A DNA stretch of 56,675 bases, taken from contig JALSLS010000237.1 in NCBI GenBank assembly GCA_026988195.1, forward strand, positions 1 to 56,675, in the 5' to 3' direction. The stretch comes from Methylomonas sp. (GTDB lineage Bacteria; Pseudomonadota; Gammaproteobacteria; Methylococcales; Methylomonadaceae). The notes beneath the pieces are model-generated. The model did not search any database. It saw nothing but the letters and a program-made list of their open reading frames with translations, and was not told where the DNA came from. This document shows positions 1-7,376 of the stretch, piece by piece. Made by a program: the position numbers and the translations under genes. Numbering within the stretch: the stretch's first letter is position 1; each line of letters starts with the position of its first letter.

Positions 1-293
1 CCTGATTACGTACGAGTCTCAGCCATTTTATAAAAATGGCCGATTCAACTGTTATACGTCATCTCGGCAGGGATTCACATTATGCTATCCTGCATAATGC
101 CCTTTGGGTAAATGCAAATCTGTTCCAGACAGATTTGTGCCGAGATCTAGAACCCAAGGATGGGGTGATTGTATAATCAAGTATAAGCTAATTATCCAGG
201 TCGTATGTCCCTATACACTGGATACCAGCAATCCCTGCTGGTATGACGTGGGTCTAGTGTGTTATATACGGCTGAAGCTCATGGGTAATCAGG
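1..293. mobile_element. MITE-like element, family D copy 1
   Basis: The element has imperfect terminal inverted repeats of about 24 bp: CCTGATTAC at the left edge, and GGTAATCAGG-type sequence preceded by GGCTGAAGCTCAT at the right edge. Its outer sequence matches family D copy 2 at 1672-1858. Nested inside are a GCCATTTT/AAAATGGC hairpin, an AAATCTGT/ACAGATTT hairpin, and CGTCAT...GCAGGGAT with ...ATCCCTGC...ATGACG, the pattern of a common GTCAT-ended bacterial repeat. No credible protein is encoded. The window begins exactly on the terminal repeat, so the left flank and any target duplication cannot be seen. Mobility is inferred from structure. Confidence 0.6.
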
Positions 294-309
294 TAAACAT
301 ATTAATTTT

Positions 310-1131
310 TTACTTGAAAAAATCTATTATTTGCTGATAGTGCTGAGCATCTTCAATCTTTCCTCTTTTTAATGCACCTTGCTGGAATATTTTACTTTTC
401 TTTAATAACATAGCAATAGCTTGTTGTTTATTTTCAGCATTTAACATATTTCCTTCAATTACTTTCTGTAATGCTTTAATCCTATACCGATCCATTCCCC
501 AATATTTTTGAGAAAGCTGATCTTCATGCCCACCATATTTGAGAATTTGTGGCTCTTCAATATAGAGTACTGGGTATTTTGAAGTAATGCGCAACCATAA
601 ATCATAATCCTCACATGCGGGAAGCTCAACATCAAAAAAACCGACATCATCAAAGACAGAGCGATGAACAACAATTGATGACGGGGACATTGCACACAAA
701 GGCAAGCATTGCGGAAAAATCCAGCCACCTGTTTTCCGGTGTTTTTTCATTTGATTGACTCGGACACCATTTCTTATCCAAATTTCTTCTGTATGACAAA
801 CCTTTTGTTCAGGACTTAATTCTAGCAAAGAAAATTGCTTTTCCAGTTTCCCCGGCAGCCATTCATCATCCGAGTCCAAAAAAGCCACCCATTCCCCTTT
901 GGCAACATCCAGCCCCTTATTCCTAGCGCTACTAACCCCACTATTTGACTGGTAATAATAGTGGACATCAGGAAATTCTGCTTGTATCATTTCAGCTGAA
1001 TCATCCGTCGAACCATCATCAATGACGATCACCTCATACTCACTTAATGTTTGCTTATACACCGACTTCAATGCACGTTTTAATAAAACAGCTCGATTAA
1101 AAGTGGGGATAATGACACTCACTAAACACAT
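310..1131 (-). CDS. Family 2 glycosyltransferase (GT-A fold)
   Basis: 273 aa. The N-terminus SVIIPTFNRA, the VIVIDDGSTDDS nucleotide-sugar-binding segment (about residues 35-46) and a DSDD metal-binding motif after GEWVAFLD (about residue 87) are the classic signs of inverting GT2 enzymes such as those building O-antigen, capsule or exopolysaccharide. No membrane segment is obvious, so it is probably a cytoplasmic or peripheral enzyme. The donor and acceptor cannot be predicted. It stands alone rather than in a polysaccharide cluster, and divergently from rsd. The end of family D copy 1 lies 16 bp beyond its stop codon. It could have been left behind by a larger glycan locus beyond the window edge. 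Confidence 0.88.
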   Translation of the reverse strand: MCLVSVIIPTFNRAVLLKRALKSVYKQTLSEYEVIVIDDGSTDDSAEMIQAEFPDVHYYYQSNSGVSSARNKGLDVAKGEWVAFLDSDDEWLPGKLEKQFSLLELSPEQKVCHTEEIWIRNGVRVNQMKKHRKTGGWIFPQCLPLCAMSPSSIVVHRSVFDDVGFFDVELPACEDYDLWLRITSKYPVLYIEEPQILKYGGHEDQLSQKYWGMDRYRIKALQKVIEGNMLNAENKQQAIAMLLKKSKIFQQGALKRGKIEDAQHYQQIIDFFK

Positions 1132-1158
1132 ATAAAAGCCTTATATTTTAATTAATTG

Positions 1159-1187
1159 TTGAAGTTTGTTAATAAATAACTTAAATT
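1159..1187 (+). promoter_or_regulatory. Putative sigma70 promoter of rsd
   Basis: TTGAAG at 1159-1164 and TAAATT at 1182-1187 are separated by 17 bp, about 30 bp upstream of the rsd start. The match is moderate (four of six in each box) in a very AT-rich stretch, so chance occurrence is possible. Confidence 0.35.
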
Positions 1188-1217
1188 AAATACACTAACA
1201 AAATAAAGGAGTCACTT

Positions 1218-1664
1218 ATGTCGGCCGTTATGCATGAAACACCTGATAGACGTCAACATAATCATCATTTAGTTTCTGAACTACAACAAGGAAGGAGTCA
1301 AGTCTGGTCTTTATACTGTGAAATCGCCGACTTAAAACCCTTTTCTGCTTCGTCTGAAATTCACGCGACCTTAACTCAGTTTTCTCAACTATTGGTTGAT
1401 TATGTTTCTCTAGGTCACTTTGGTATTTATGAATACCTTTTATCAGGAAATGAGCGCAGAGAAAAAGTGCTGACTGCTGCAAAAAGTATTTACCCTGAAT
1501 TTTCAAGGACAACCGAAGCTGTTATTGCCTTTAATGACAAATATGATGATAATAAAAATAGCTTTAAAACTGCGGGGTTAGAAGCAGACCTATCTGTATT
1601 AGGGGAAGACCTAGCAAAAAGAATCGAGCTCGAAGATGAACTTTGTCGCCTAGTTCTAAAATAA
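1218..1664 (+). CDS. rsd: Rsd/AlgQ family anti-sigma70 regulator
   Basis: 148 aa, close to the family's usual length of about 150-160. The core QLLVDYVSLGHFGIYEYLL (about residues 57-75) aligns with the E. coli Rsd signature QSLVDYLSAGHFSIYERIL, and the C-terminal LAKRIELEDELCRLVL matches the family's ending. Rsd binds region 4 of the housekeeping sigma factor in the cytoplasm and shifts RNA polymerase toward alternative sigma factors; the Pseudomonas homologue AlgQ also affects alginate control. The start is supported by AAAGGAG seven bases upstream. It has no operon partner, and a family D element starts seven bases after its stop. Assignment to the family is firm; physiological targets here are unknown. 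Confidence 0.85.
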   Translation: MSAVMHETPDRRQHNHHLVSELQQGRSQVWSLYCEIADLKPFSASSEIHATLTQFSQLLVDYVSLGHFGIYEYLLSGNERREKVLTAAKSIYPEFSRTTEAVIAFNDKYDDNKNSFKTAGLEADLSVLGEDLAKRIELEDELCRLVLK

Positions 1665-1671
1665 AATACTA

Positions 1672-1858
1672 CCTGATTACCCATGAGCTTCCGCCATTTA
1701 AAAAAAGCCAACATTGCAACCCCGTCATTCCTGCATTCTCTTAGCAGGAATCTAGTTCACTGAAAATGGATCCCCGATAAAAGACCTCGGGGATGACGCG
1801 TGGCCCAAGGGTTTATTCTTTTTCCATATGATTTGACGGAAACTCATGGGTAATCAGG
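1672..1858. mobile_element. MITE-like element, family D copy 2
   Basis: 187 bp with near-perfect terminal inverted repeats: CCTGATTACCCATGAG at the left and CTCATGGGTAATCAGG at the right, extending with mismatches to about 28 bp. The heptamer AAATACT occurs at 1664-1670 and again at 1859-1865, a probable target-site duplication. Inside, from about 1733 to 1798, is a GTCATTCCTGC...GCAGGAAT...GGGGATGACG repeat of a type widespread in bacteria, so the element is itself composite. It has no coding capacity. It lies immediately downstream of rsd. Confidence 0.7.
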
Positions 1859-1924
1859 AAATACTTTATCCTTTCTTTAAAGTGAAACAGGTCTTCATAA
1901 AAAGCAGAAGAGGCTGATTTTTTT

Positions 1925-1967
1925 GCCCACCATCCGCCGAATAGGTGGGCAGAAAAGATTGCCCACC
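1925..1967. repeat. Short GCCCACC/GGTGGGC hairpin
   Basis: GCCCACC at 1925-1931 and 1961-1967 flank GGTGGGC at 1944-1950, so two alternative small hairpins can form. The surrounding gap between family D copy 2 and family C copy 1 shows no gene. This may be a remnant of another dispersed repeat. Confidence 0.35.
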
Positions 1968-2052
1968 CTACAGCTATAAACTGCTCCGCCTTAATTTTGT
2001 AGCCATTTTAAGCTACACTTATCGTCAAAAACGGCAGGCTAAAGCTCCCACA

Positions 2053-2216
2053 TATGCTTCGCGCGGTCACGGATGCGGAATTTATAAGCTGCTGATTTTT
2101 GTCGATAGCAAGGCGCTGAAACAGGCGCATAGCAAGCTACGCAATTGTTTCAGCAACGTAGCTATTGGCAAAAACTCAGCGGTTAGAAAACCGCAGTCGT
2201 GACCGCGCGAAGTATA
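2053..2216. repeat. Hairpin repeat family C, copy 1
   Basis: About 164 bp with long imperfect inverted arms. The outer ends are GCTTCGCGCGGTCACG and CGTGACCGCGCGAAG-type sequence flanked by TA. The inner arms are CTGAAACA and TGTTTCAG. The tip of the hairpin, at about 2124-2144, holds the GGCGCATAGCAAGCTACG core shared with families A and B. A second copy in inverted orientation lies at 47685-47848. It begins 14 bp beyond the stop codon of the UPF0182 gene, so that mRNA probably ends with this structure. Frames crossing it are not genes. Confidence 0.75.
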
Positions 2217-2229
2217 ATCAAGTTATAAT

Positions 2230-4863
2230 TTAACTTTCACCTGTCGTTGTTCCTGTCCCTCTCCCATCGGACTCCTTAATAAAACGTTCTTTCAATCGTT
2301 TAAATGCTGACCATAAGGTTTTATCCATCACCACTTCGTTCCCGATAGAAACAATAACTCGAGTGAGCTCAGGAATTTTTGTTTTAGTGGAAATCATGTA
2401 AATCGGTTGCACGTAAAGCATCGAGTTTTCCATCGGTAAAATAATCATTCGCCCTCTTTCAACTCTTGATCCATGTTGATCCCATAAGGTAAACTGCTCC
2501 GATATTTCAGGGCTCTGGTCAATTAATGCATCAACCTGTGCTGGCCCATTAACCTGTATATCTTTATTAAATTTATGTACCGTAATACTCGGAGAATAAG
2601 TATCAGTACACGACACATTGTCAGAAGTACCTGCAACCCCCACCATACTTAAATTATCACGATGTACTGGAGTCATCGGGTTAATCATCACAAACTCTTC
2701 TCTATCATTACAATTATTAAAGTCCATAGTAATAAAGTAAGGGAGTACTAGCTTCTCATTGACTGTCGCAAACTGCCATGTTTCTGCTTGTTCATAAAAT
2801 AACTCTGGCGTTTTTTGATGATATTTTGCATAGACTCTCATTTGCAGGTGATACAAATCTCGAGGGTAGCGTAAATGCTTACTTAGTATGTCAGGCATAC
2901 TATCTAAACTATGAAAAACACCAGGATATGCGCGACTATAAGCCTTAATAATAGGATCTGTTGGGTTTGAAATATAATAACTTACAGCACCACTATAAGC
3001 ATCTACAGTAATTTTTATTGAATTTCGAATATAATTAAACTCATGCCGGCCATCTAGGTAATCATGTGCAGCAGGCTTTGAAACCGGGTAGTGGTTTGAT
3101 AAGGTATAAGCATCTTGTATCCAAAAGAACCTATCTTTAGTCACAACAAGATATGGGTCTTTATCTAAGTGTAAAAATGGGGTGATTTTATTAATACGCT
3201 TAATGATATTCCTATGTAACATCACCTTACTTTTCTTATTTATATTAGTAGAAAAGAACACCTTTTCATCTTTAAGATAAAAAGCCAGCAATGCCTTCCT
3301 AAAATAAGAAGGGATAGAGATTCCTGCCCCCCCCATATAACCAGCGTCCAAAGTAGGGTCACTACCCGCTAATCCCATGATTTTTAATTTATTGGGAACA
3401 ACTGCATATTTGTAATTTTCTTGTCCAAAATATATATCTGCCTTGGTAACACTAAAGCCTTTTGTTGATGACAAATTAAGATCACGCAGGTACCAAGTAA
3501 TAGGCTTGGCTGCATCTTGAGCTGCGGGCGTTATCACTGCACCAAAACCATGGGTGTAACGTAAATGGGTATTTTCCCAGTTTTGAGCCGAGCTTGGGAG
3601 TTTTTTAATATTCATTTCCCTGGCAGCTAAATTGACTTGCTGAAAATGGCCATTAAGAAAATACCGGTCTTCATCAACTTCAACAAACCGATAATAAGGC
3701 CTAATTCCTTGTAGTTGCATATAGACATCAGTCAAAAACTCCCGATCCCAAACAGGAATATTTTCAAAGTGTTGTTGAGTGCTCCACTTTTCAATATCTT
3801 TAGTTGCATCTAATTTAACTAAAAAATCGACAGTTTTAATATTATTCAAATCATACGCATCTAAAGTCGCATCAATATTGTTCTGCATAAAGAACTTTTC
3901 AGTACTAACAGGACTTGGCTTAACAATAAACTTTTCCATTAAATCAGGAATTAATTGTATTTTTTGCAAGCCCAAAACAACTAGGAACGCGACTACAGAG
4001 ATAAAAAAAGGCGTTTTAACTCGATGCTTTTCCGAAAAAATAAAAATAACTGCCGTCACCGCAGTGGCTATAAAGGTAAAAATAGACAACCAAATCAAAG
4101 GTAATTGATAACGTATTTCTACAAACCCAGGACCAAAAAATACAGGTTCATGACTGTCAACATACAACAATGAAAAACGATCTAGAAAAAAACCCCACAC
4201 TACAAAAAGCACCACAAAAGCAATTAATATTGTTAAGTGTATTTTTGCTCCTAAAGGAAATTCTTGGTTCTGGTTAGGTACAAAAATATGCTCCAACCAG
4301 TACAGGCAGCCAACTAGAATAAACAGTAAAGAGGCGACAATAACTAATTCTTGTTGAATCAGCATATAGACGGGATAAGAAAACAAGTAGAAACTAACAT
4401 CATTTCCATAAACCGGCTCAGTCACTCCAGCATCACTACCAAAAAAGAACAAAATAGCGGATTCCCATTGGTTATAAAATGGCAATGCAATAATAATCGC
4501 TAAAATCAATGATAAAGGCGTATATACTTTTGCTGATCCATCCATAAACACATCAGCAAACCGTTGAAATCGCTGTCTTTTATCAACATCTAACAACACA
4601 TCATCAGGGGGGTTTAACCCCAAATAACGTGAAGCAATCCAAAAATGGAAATAGAAAATCGCAAAGAAAACCAGGGTCACGCCACCCGACAAAATAAACC
4701 GGTAAAGCAACCTTAACCAGTAATACCCTTCTAGCTCTAATGACCTAAACCACCATAAATCAACTAATAGGTCTAAAAATAGAAAATAGAAAGCAACATA
4801 TAAAATAATGCCAATAACAAGGGTTGCTCCAGCCAACGCAGGTAACAGTTTCCAGTTACGCAT
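2230..4863 (-). CDS. UPF0182 (COG1615) family large membrane protein
   Basis: 877 aa. The N-terminal third (to about residue 310) has roughly seven hydrophobic segments, starting at LLPALAGATLVIGIILYVAF, with the family's LWWFRSLELEGYYWLRL stretch. The remainder is a large soluble region expected outside the membrane, with conserved-looking runs such as YTHGFGAVITPA and GRMIILPMENSMLYVQPIYM. This matches UPF0182, a family of unknown function best known in actinobacteria and cyanobacteria. The gene is monocistronic, with a family C hairpin 14 bp downstream and a family A element about 220 bp upstream. The family call is confident. No biochemical role can be assigned. Confidence 0.85.
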   Translation of the reverse strand: MRNWKLLPALAGATLVIGIILYVAFYFLFLDLLVDLWWFRSLELEGYYWLRLLYRFILSGGVTLVFFAIFYFHFWIASRYLGLNPPDDVLLDVDKRQRFQRFADVFMDGSAKVYTPLSLILAIIIALPFYNQWESAILFFFGSDAGVTEPVYGNDVSFYLFSYPVYMLIQQELVIVASLLFILVGCLYWLEHIFVPNQNQEFPLGAKIHLTILIAFVVLFVVWGFFLDRFSLLYVDSHEPVFFGPGFVEIRYQLPLIWLSIFTFIATAVTAVIFIFSEKHRVKTPFFISVVAFLVVLGLQKIQLIPDLMEKFIVKPSPVSTEKFFMQNNIDATLDAYDLNNIKTVDFLVKLDATKDIEKWSTQQHFENIPVWDREFLTDVYMQLQGIRPYYRFVEVDEDRYFLNGHFQQVNLAAREMNIKKLPSSAQNWENTHLRYTHGFGAVITPAAQDAAKPITWYLRDLNLSSTKGFSVTKADIYFGQENYKYAVVPNKLKIMGLAGSDPTLDAGYMGGAGISIPSYFRKALLAFYLKDEKVFFSTNINKKSKVMLHRNIIKRINKITPFLHLDKDPYLVVTKDRFFWIQDAYTLSNHYPVSKPAAHDYLDGRHEFNYIRNSIKITVDAYSGAVSYYISNPTDPIIKAYSRAYPGVFHSLDSMPDILSKHLRYPRDLYHLQMRVYAKYHQKTPELFYEQAETWQFATVNEKLVLPYFITMDFNNCNDREEFVMINPMTPVHRDNLSMVGVAGTSDNVSCTDTYSPSITVHKFNKDIQVNGPAQVDALIDQSPEISEQFTLWDQHGSRVERGRMIILPMENSMLYVQPIYMISTKTKIPELTRVIVSIGNEVVMDKTLWSAFKRLKERFIKESDGRGTGTTTGES

Positions 4864-5083
4864 AAATCCTCACTCTATAAAAGTTGTATATTGTCTGTAG
4901 ATCGTTGCTTATCTGTCAAAATGCAATGAACGATCGACTTCTTTTGTGGCAAAGAGACATTGGGTTAGCCTCTTACGCTATATGAATAGTATTTTAACAC
5001 TCAATGCTTAAGCTTTGCTTTATATCCTTTAGCTCTAATTGCAATACCAGCGGTTATTTTTGTAAATAAAGAGAGAAATACAC

Positions 5084-5249
5084 TAAGGAACGTGCATAAA
5101 ACAACTTACCGATTTCTAACTTGTCTTTTTGCTCCAGATGGAATGATCTCATTCGTTGCGTAGCTTGCTATGCGCCTCATGAGATCATTCCATCTGGAAC
5201 AAAAATCCTACGTTATAATTTCGGGAAGTTATTCCATACACGCTCCTTA
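5084..5249. repeat. Hairpin repeat family A, copy 1
   Basis: About 166 bp with terminal inverted repeats TAAGGAACGTGCAT and TATGGAATAA...GCTCCTTA, and a long inner stem GATGGAATGATCTCAT/ATGAGATCATTCCATC. The tip, at 5155-5178, is the complement of GGCGCATAGCAAGCTACG. TA dinucleotides flank both ends. It is about 90% identical to copy 2 at 14179-14343. It occupies the divergent gap between the UPF0182 gene and the hydrolase. The rest of that gap (4864-5083 and 5250-5392) shows no gene. Confidence 0.8.
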
Positions 5250-5392
5250 TTTACTCTTCCCCCCTTGAATGAGGACTTAAAAGCACAAGCTGTGGGTGAG
5301 CAGTTACCAAAAACTCATACTCACTAATATTGACATTTACCATAAATAAAATAGAATGGTTATATTTTATTACTATAAGTAATTTTTTAAGT

Positions 5393-6355
5393 ATGGCCCT
5401 ACCCTCTTCAATAACACCTTTATCACCTCAATACGCTGAAAGCACAGCTATAAACCACCCTCATAAATTAGTTTATGACTCTGTAGGTAGCATTAATGAC
5501 CCTGCCGTACTTCTCATTATGGGTTTAGGTTCACACATGACTGCTTGGCCTCTACCTCTCTGCCAAGCCATTGCCAAACAAGGGTTTCGTGTTATACGTT
5601 TTGATAACCGTGATATTGGCTTATCAGCTAAGCTACAGGGAGTACGTCCACCAGCACTACACCGAGTCATTCTGTCAGGCCTATTTGGGCTAAAACTAGA
5701 AACACCCTACACCTTAGAAGATATGGCTCAAGATACCATTAATTTACTTGATGAACTAAAAATTAAAAAAGCTCATGTTATTGGTGCCTCAATGGGCGGC
5801 ATGATTGCACAGTTAATGGCAATTCATCACCCTGACCGCTTATTAAGCTTGGGGGCAATTATGTCAACTACTAGCGAAGCGCATTTACCTAGAGGTAAAA
5901 TTTCTGTCCTTTGGGAATTATTCAAACCTCGGCCTAAAAATCAAACGCTGGATCAAGCAGTCAATCAATTGATGAACCTGTGTCGTAAAGCTGGGGGTAC
6001 TCAATATCAAGAAGACACTCAAATAATGGAGCAACGCTTTCGCCAGTATATACAACGTTCTCTATATCCAGAGGGAGCCGCTCGTCAAGCTGCTGCGGTA
6101 GCTGTTGCCACTTCAAGAAAACAGCTCTTGGGCAAAATCAACTTACCCACATTGGTTATTCATGGCACCGAAGACCCACTTTTACCTCACGCTCATGGTG
6201 TCGCATTAGCCGAAGCTATTCCTGGTGCACGTTTTGAATCAATAGAAGGCATGGGGCACGACCTTCCATTACCGCTAGTGCCTGTTTTGGCAGAAAAAAT
6301 TCTTTGCCACCTTATTGCTGATACATCAGAAAATATACATGCTCTATCAGCGTAG
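5393..6355 (+). CDS. Alpha/beta-hydrolase fold protein
   Basis: 320 aa from the chosen ATG; the frame is open upstream to 5330, but only through a TTG. The nucleophile elbow GASMGGMIAQ places the catalytic serine at about residue 133. VLLIMGLGSHMTAW supplies the oxyanion-hole HG-type turn, HGTEDPLLP the acid, and GMGHDLP the catalytic histidine. The layout resembles the 2-hydroxymuconate-hydrolase/aclacinomycin-methylesterase group of small cytoplasmic esterases. The substrate cannot be predicted and no catabolic genes lie nearby. No clear ribosome binding site precedes the chosen ATG, so the start is uncertain. It converges on ubiA. Confidence 0.82.
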   Translation: MALPSSITPLSPQYAESTAINHPHKLVYDSVGSINDPAVLLIMGLGSHMTAWPLPLCQAIAKQGFRVIRFDNRDIGLSAKLQGVRPPALHRVILSGLFGLKLETPYTLEDMAQDTINLLDELKIKKAHVIGASMGGMIAQLMAIHHPDRLLSLGAIMSTTSEAHLPRGKISVLWELFKPRPKNQTLDQAVNQLMNLCRKAGGTQYQEDTQIMEQRFRQYIQRSLYPEGAARQAAAVAVATSRKQLLGKINLPTLVIHGTEDPLLPHAHGVALAEAIPGARFESIEGMGHDLPLPLVPVLAEKILCHLIADTSENIHALSA

Positions 6356-6400
6356 GTTTTTGCTATAACCAATGAGGACAATTTAGCCCGTCATTAACAT

Positions 6401-6417
6401 GCAGGCTTAAAGCCTGC
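6401..6417. terminator. Hairpin downstream of the hydrolase gene
   Basis: A perfect GCAGGCTT/AAGCCTGC hairpin with a one-base centre lies between the convergent hydrolase and ubiA genes. There is no T-run, so it is a weak intrinsic terminator at best. Confidence 0.35.
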
Positions 6418-6426
6418 ACCCGTACC

Positions 6427-6489
6427 GCTAGCAAAGTAACCGTTCACCTCCCCTTTTGAAAAAAGAGGGGGACTGAACGATTACCTAGC
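6427..6489. repeat. Short palindromic element between convergent genes
   Basis: The arms GCTAG...GTAACCGTTCA and TGAACGATTACCTAGC enclose CCTCCCCTTTTG and AAAGAGGGGG, forming one imperfect 63-nt hairpin 12 bp beyond the ubiA stop. It may serve as a bidirectional terminator or be a dispersed repeat. No second copy is present in the window. Confidence 0.5.
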
Positions 6490-6500
6490 AAATTATTAAT

Positions 6501-7376
6501 TCATATTAAATAATCCAAGACCAAACCTACAAAAATAGCTAAACCGAAGTAATTACTATTTAGGAAGGCTTTAAAACACAAAGTTTTATCCCTATTAAAA
6601 ATAAGTTTCTGCTGATAAATTGACAGTAAAAAGGCAGTAACAACCCCTGCATAGTAAAAGCTACCCAACTGCTGTATTTGCCCTACCCAAACCAATAAAG
6701 CAATAATAATAAGTTGCAGTCCAGCCATAATTTCGCGATCTTTATCACCAAATAAAATGGCAGTTGATTTAACTCCTATTTTCAAATCATCGTCTTTATC
6801 AACCATCGCATACATGGTGTCATAGACTAAAGCCCATAGCATGACGGCAAGGTACATAACCCACGCTACCATGGGGATTTCATTTACCTGCGCACTAAAT
6901 GACATAGGCACAGCAAAGCCAAAAGCGATACCTAAATAGGCTTGTGGCCATTGTGTATATCGCTTCATAAAAGGGTAACTTGCGGCTAAAAATGCGGCAA
7001 CAAACGACAACATAATGGTCATAAAATTAAGCTGCAACACCAGTATAAACGCCGTTAGACAAAGAACAACAAAAACAATAAGCGCTTCTTTTGGGCTAAC
7101 TTTACCGGCGGCTATTGGCCTTTGCTTAGTTCTCTCTACATGTGGATCAAAATCCCGGTCTGCATAATCATTAATGACACAGCCCGCTGCCCGCATCAGC
7201 ACCACACCAGAGCAAATAATAAACAATACAAACAAATCAGGTTTTCCATTACTGGCAACCCATAATGCCCATAATGCAGGCCATAATAAAATTAAAATCC
7301 CAATAGGTTTATCAAACCGCGCTAAAACCCAGTATTGCTGTAATCTGTCTACTATTATAGGTCGATTAATTATCAT
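6501..7376 (-). CDS. ubiA: 4-hydroxybenzoate polyprenyltransferase UbiA
   Basis: 291 aa from the ATG at 7376, which gives the family's MIINRP...RLQQYWVLARFDKPIG beginning. Integral membrane enzyme that attaches the polyprenyl tail to 4-hydroxybenzoate, the first membrane step of ubiquinone synthesis. The two aspartate motifs that bind Mg-prenyl diphosphate are visible: NDYADRDFD (about residues 69-77) and YDTMYAMVDKDDD (about 188-200). Around eight to nine hydrophobic helices follow. Its start overlaps the hldE stop by 11 bp, so it is probably translationally coupled. ubiC is not adjacent. A frame extends further upstream inside hldE but adds no homologous sequence. Confidence 0.95.
   Translation of the reverse strand: MIINRPIIVDRLQQYWVLARFDKPIGILILLWPALWALWVASNGKPDLFVLFIICSGVVLMRAAGCVINDYADRDFDPHVERTKQRPIAAGKVSPKEALIVFVVLCLTAFILVLQLNFMTIMLSFVAAFLAASYPFMKRYTQWPQAYLGIAFGFAVPMSFSAQVNEIPMVAWVMYLAVMLWALVYDTMYAMVDKDDDLKIGVKSTAILFGDKDREIMAGLQLIIIALLVWVGQIQQLGSFYYAGVVTAFLLSIYQQKLIFNRDKTLCFKAFLNSNYFGLAIFVGLVLDYLI

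Noticed and set aside
104..337. 77-aa plus-strand reading frame at the window start
   Set aside because: It runs through family D copy 1 into the end of the glycosyltransferase on the other strand, with no coding signal.
1945..2202. 85-aa plus-strand reading frame
   Set aside because: It crosses the family C hairpin, its sequence is dictated by inverted repeats, and there is no ribosome binding site or family resemblance.
5121..5327. 68-aa plus-strand reading frame
   Set aside because: It begins inside the family A element; a similar frame occurs antisense in copy 2, as expected from a palindrome.
5330..5392. N-terminal extension of the alpha/beta hydrolase
   Set aside because: It would need a TTG start and adds an unusual hydrophobic segment without family similarity; the ATG at 5393 is preferred, although no strong ribosome binding site is present.
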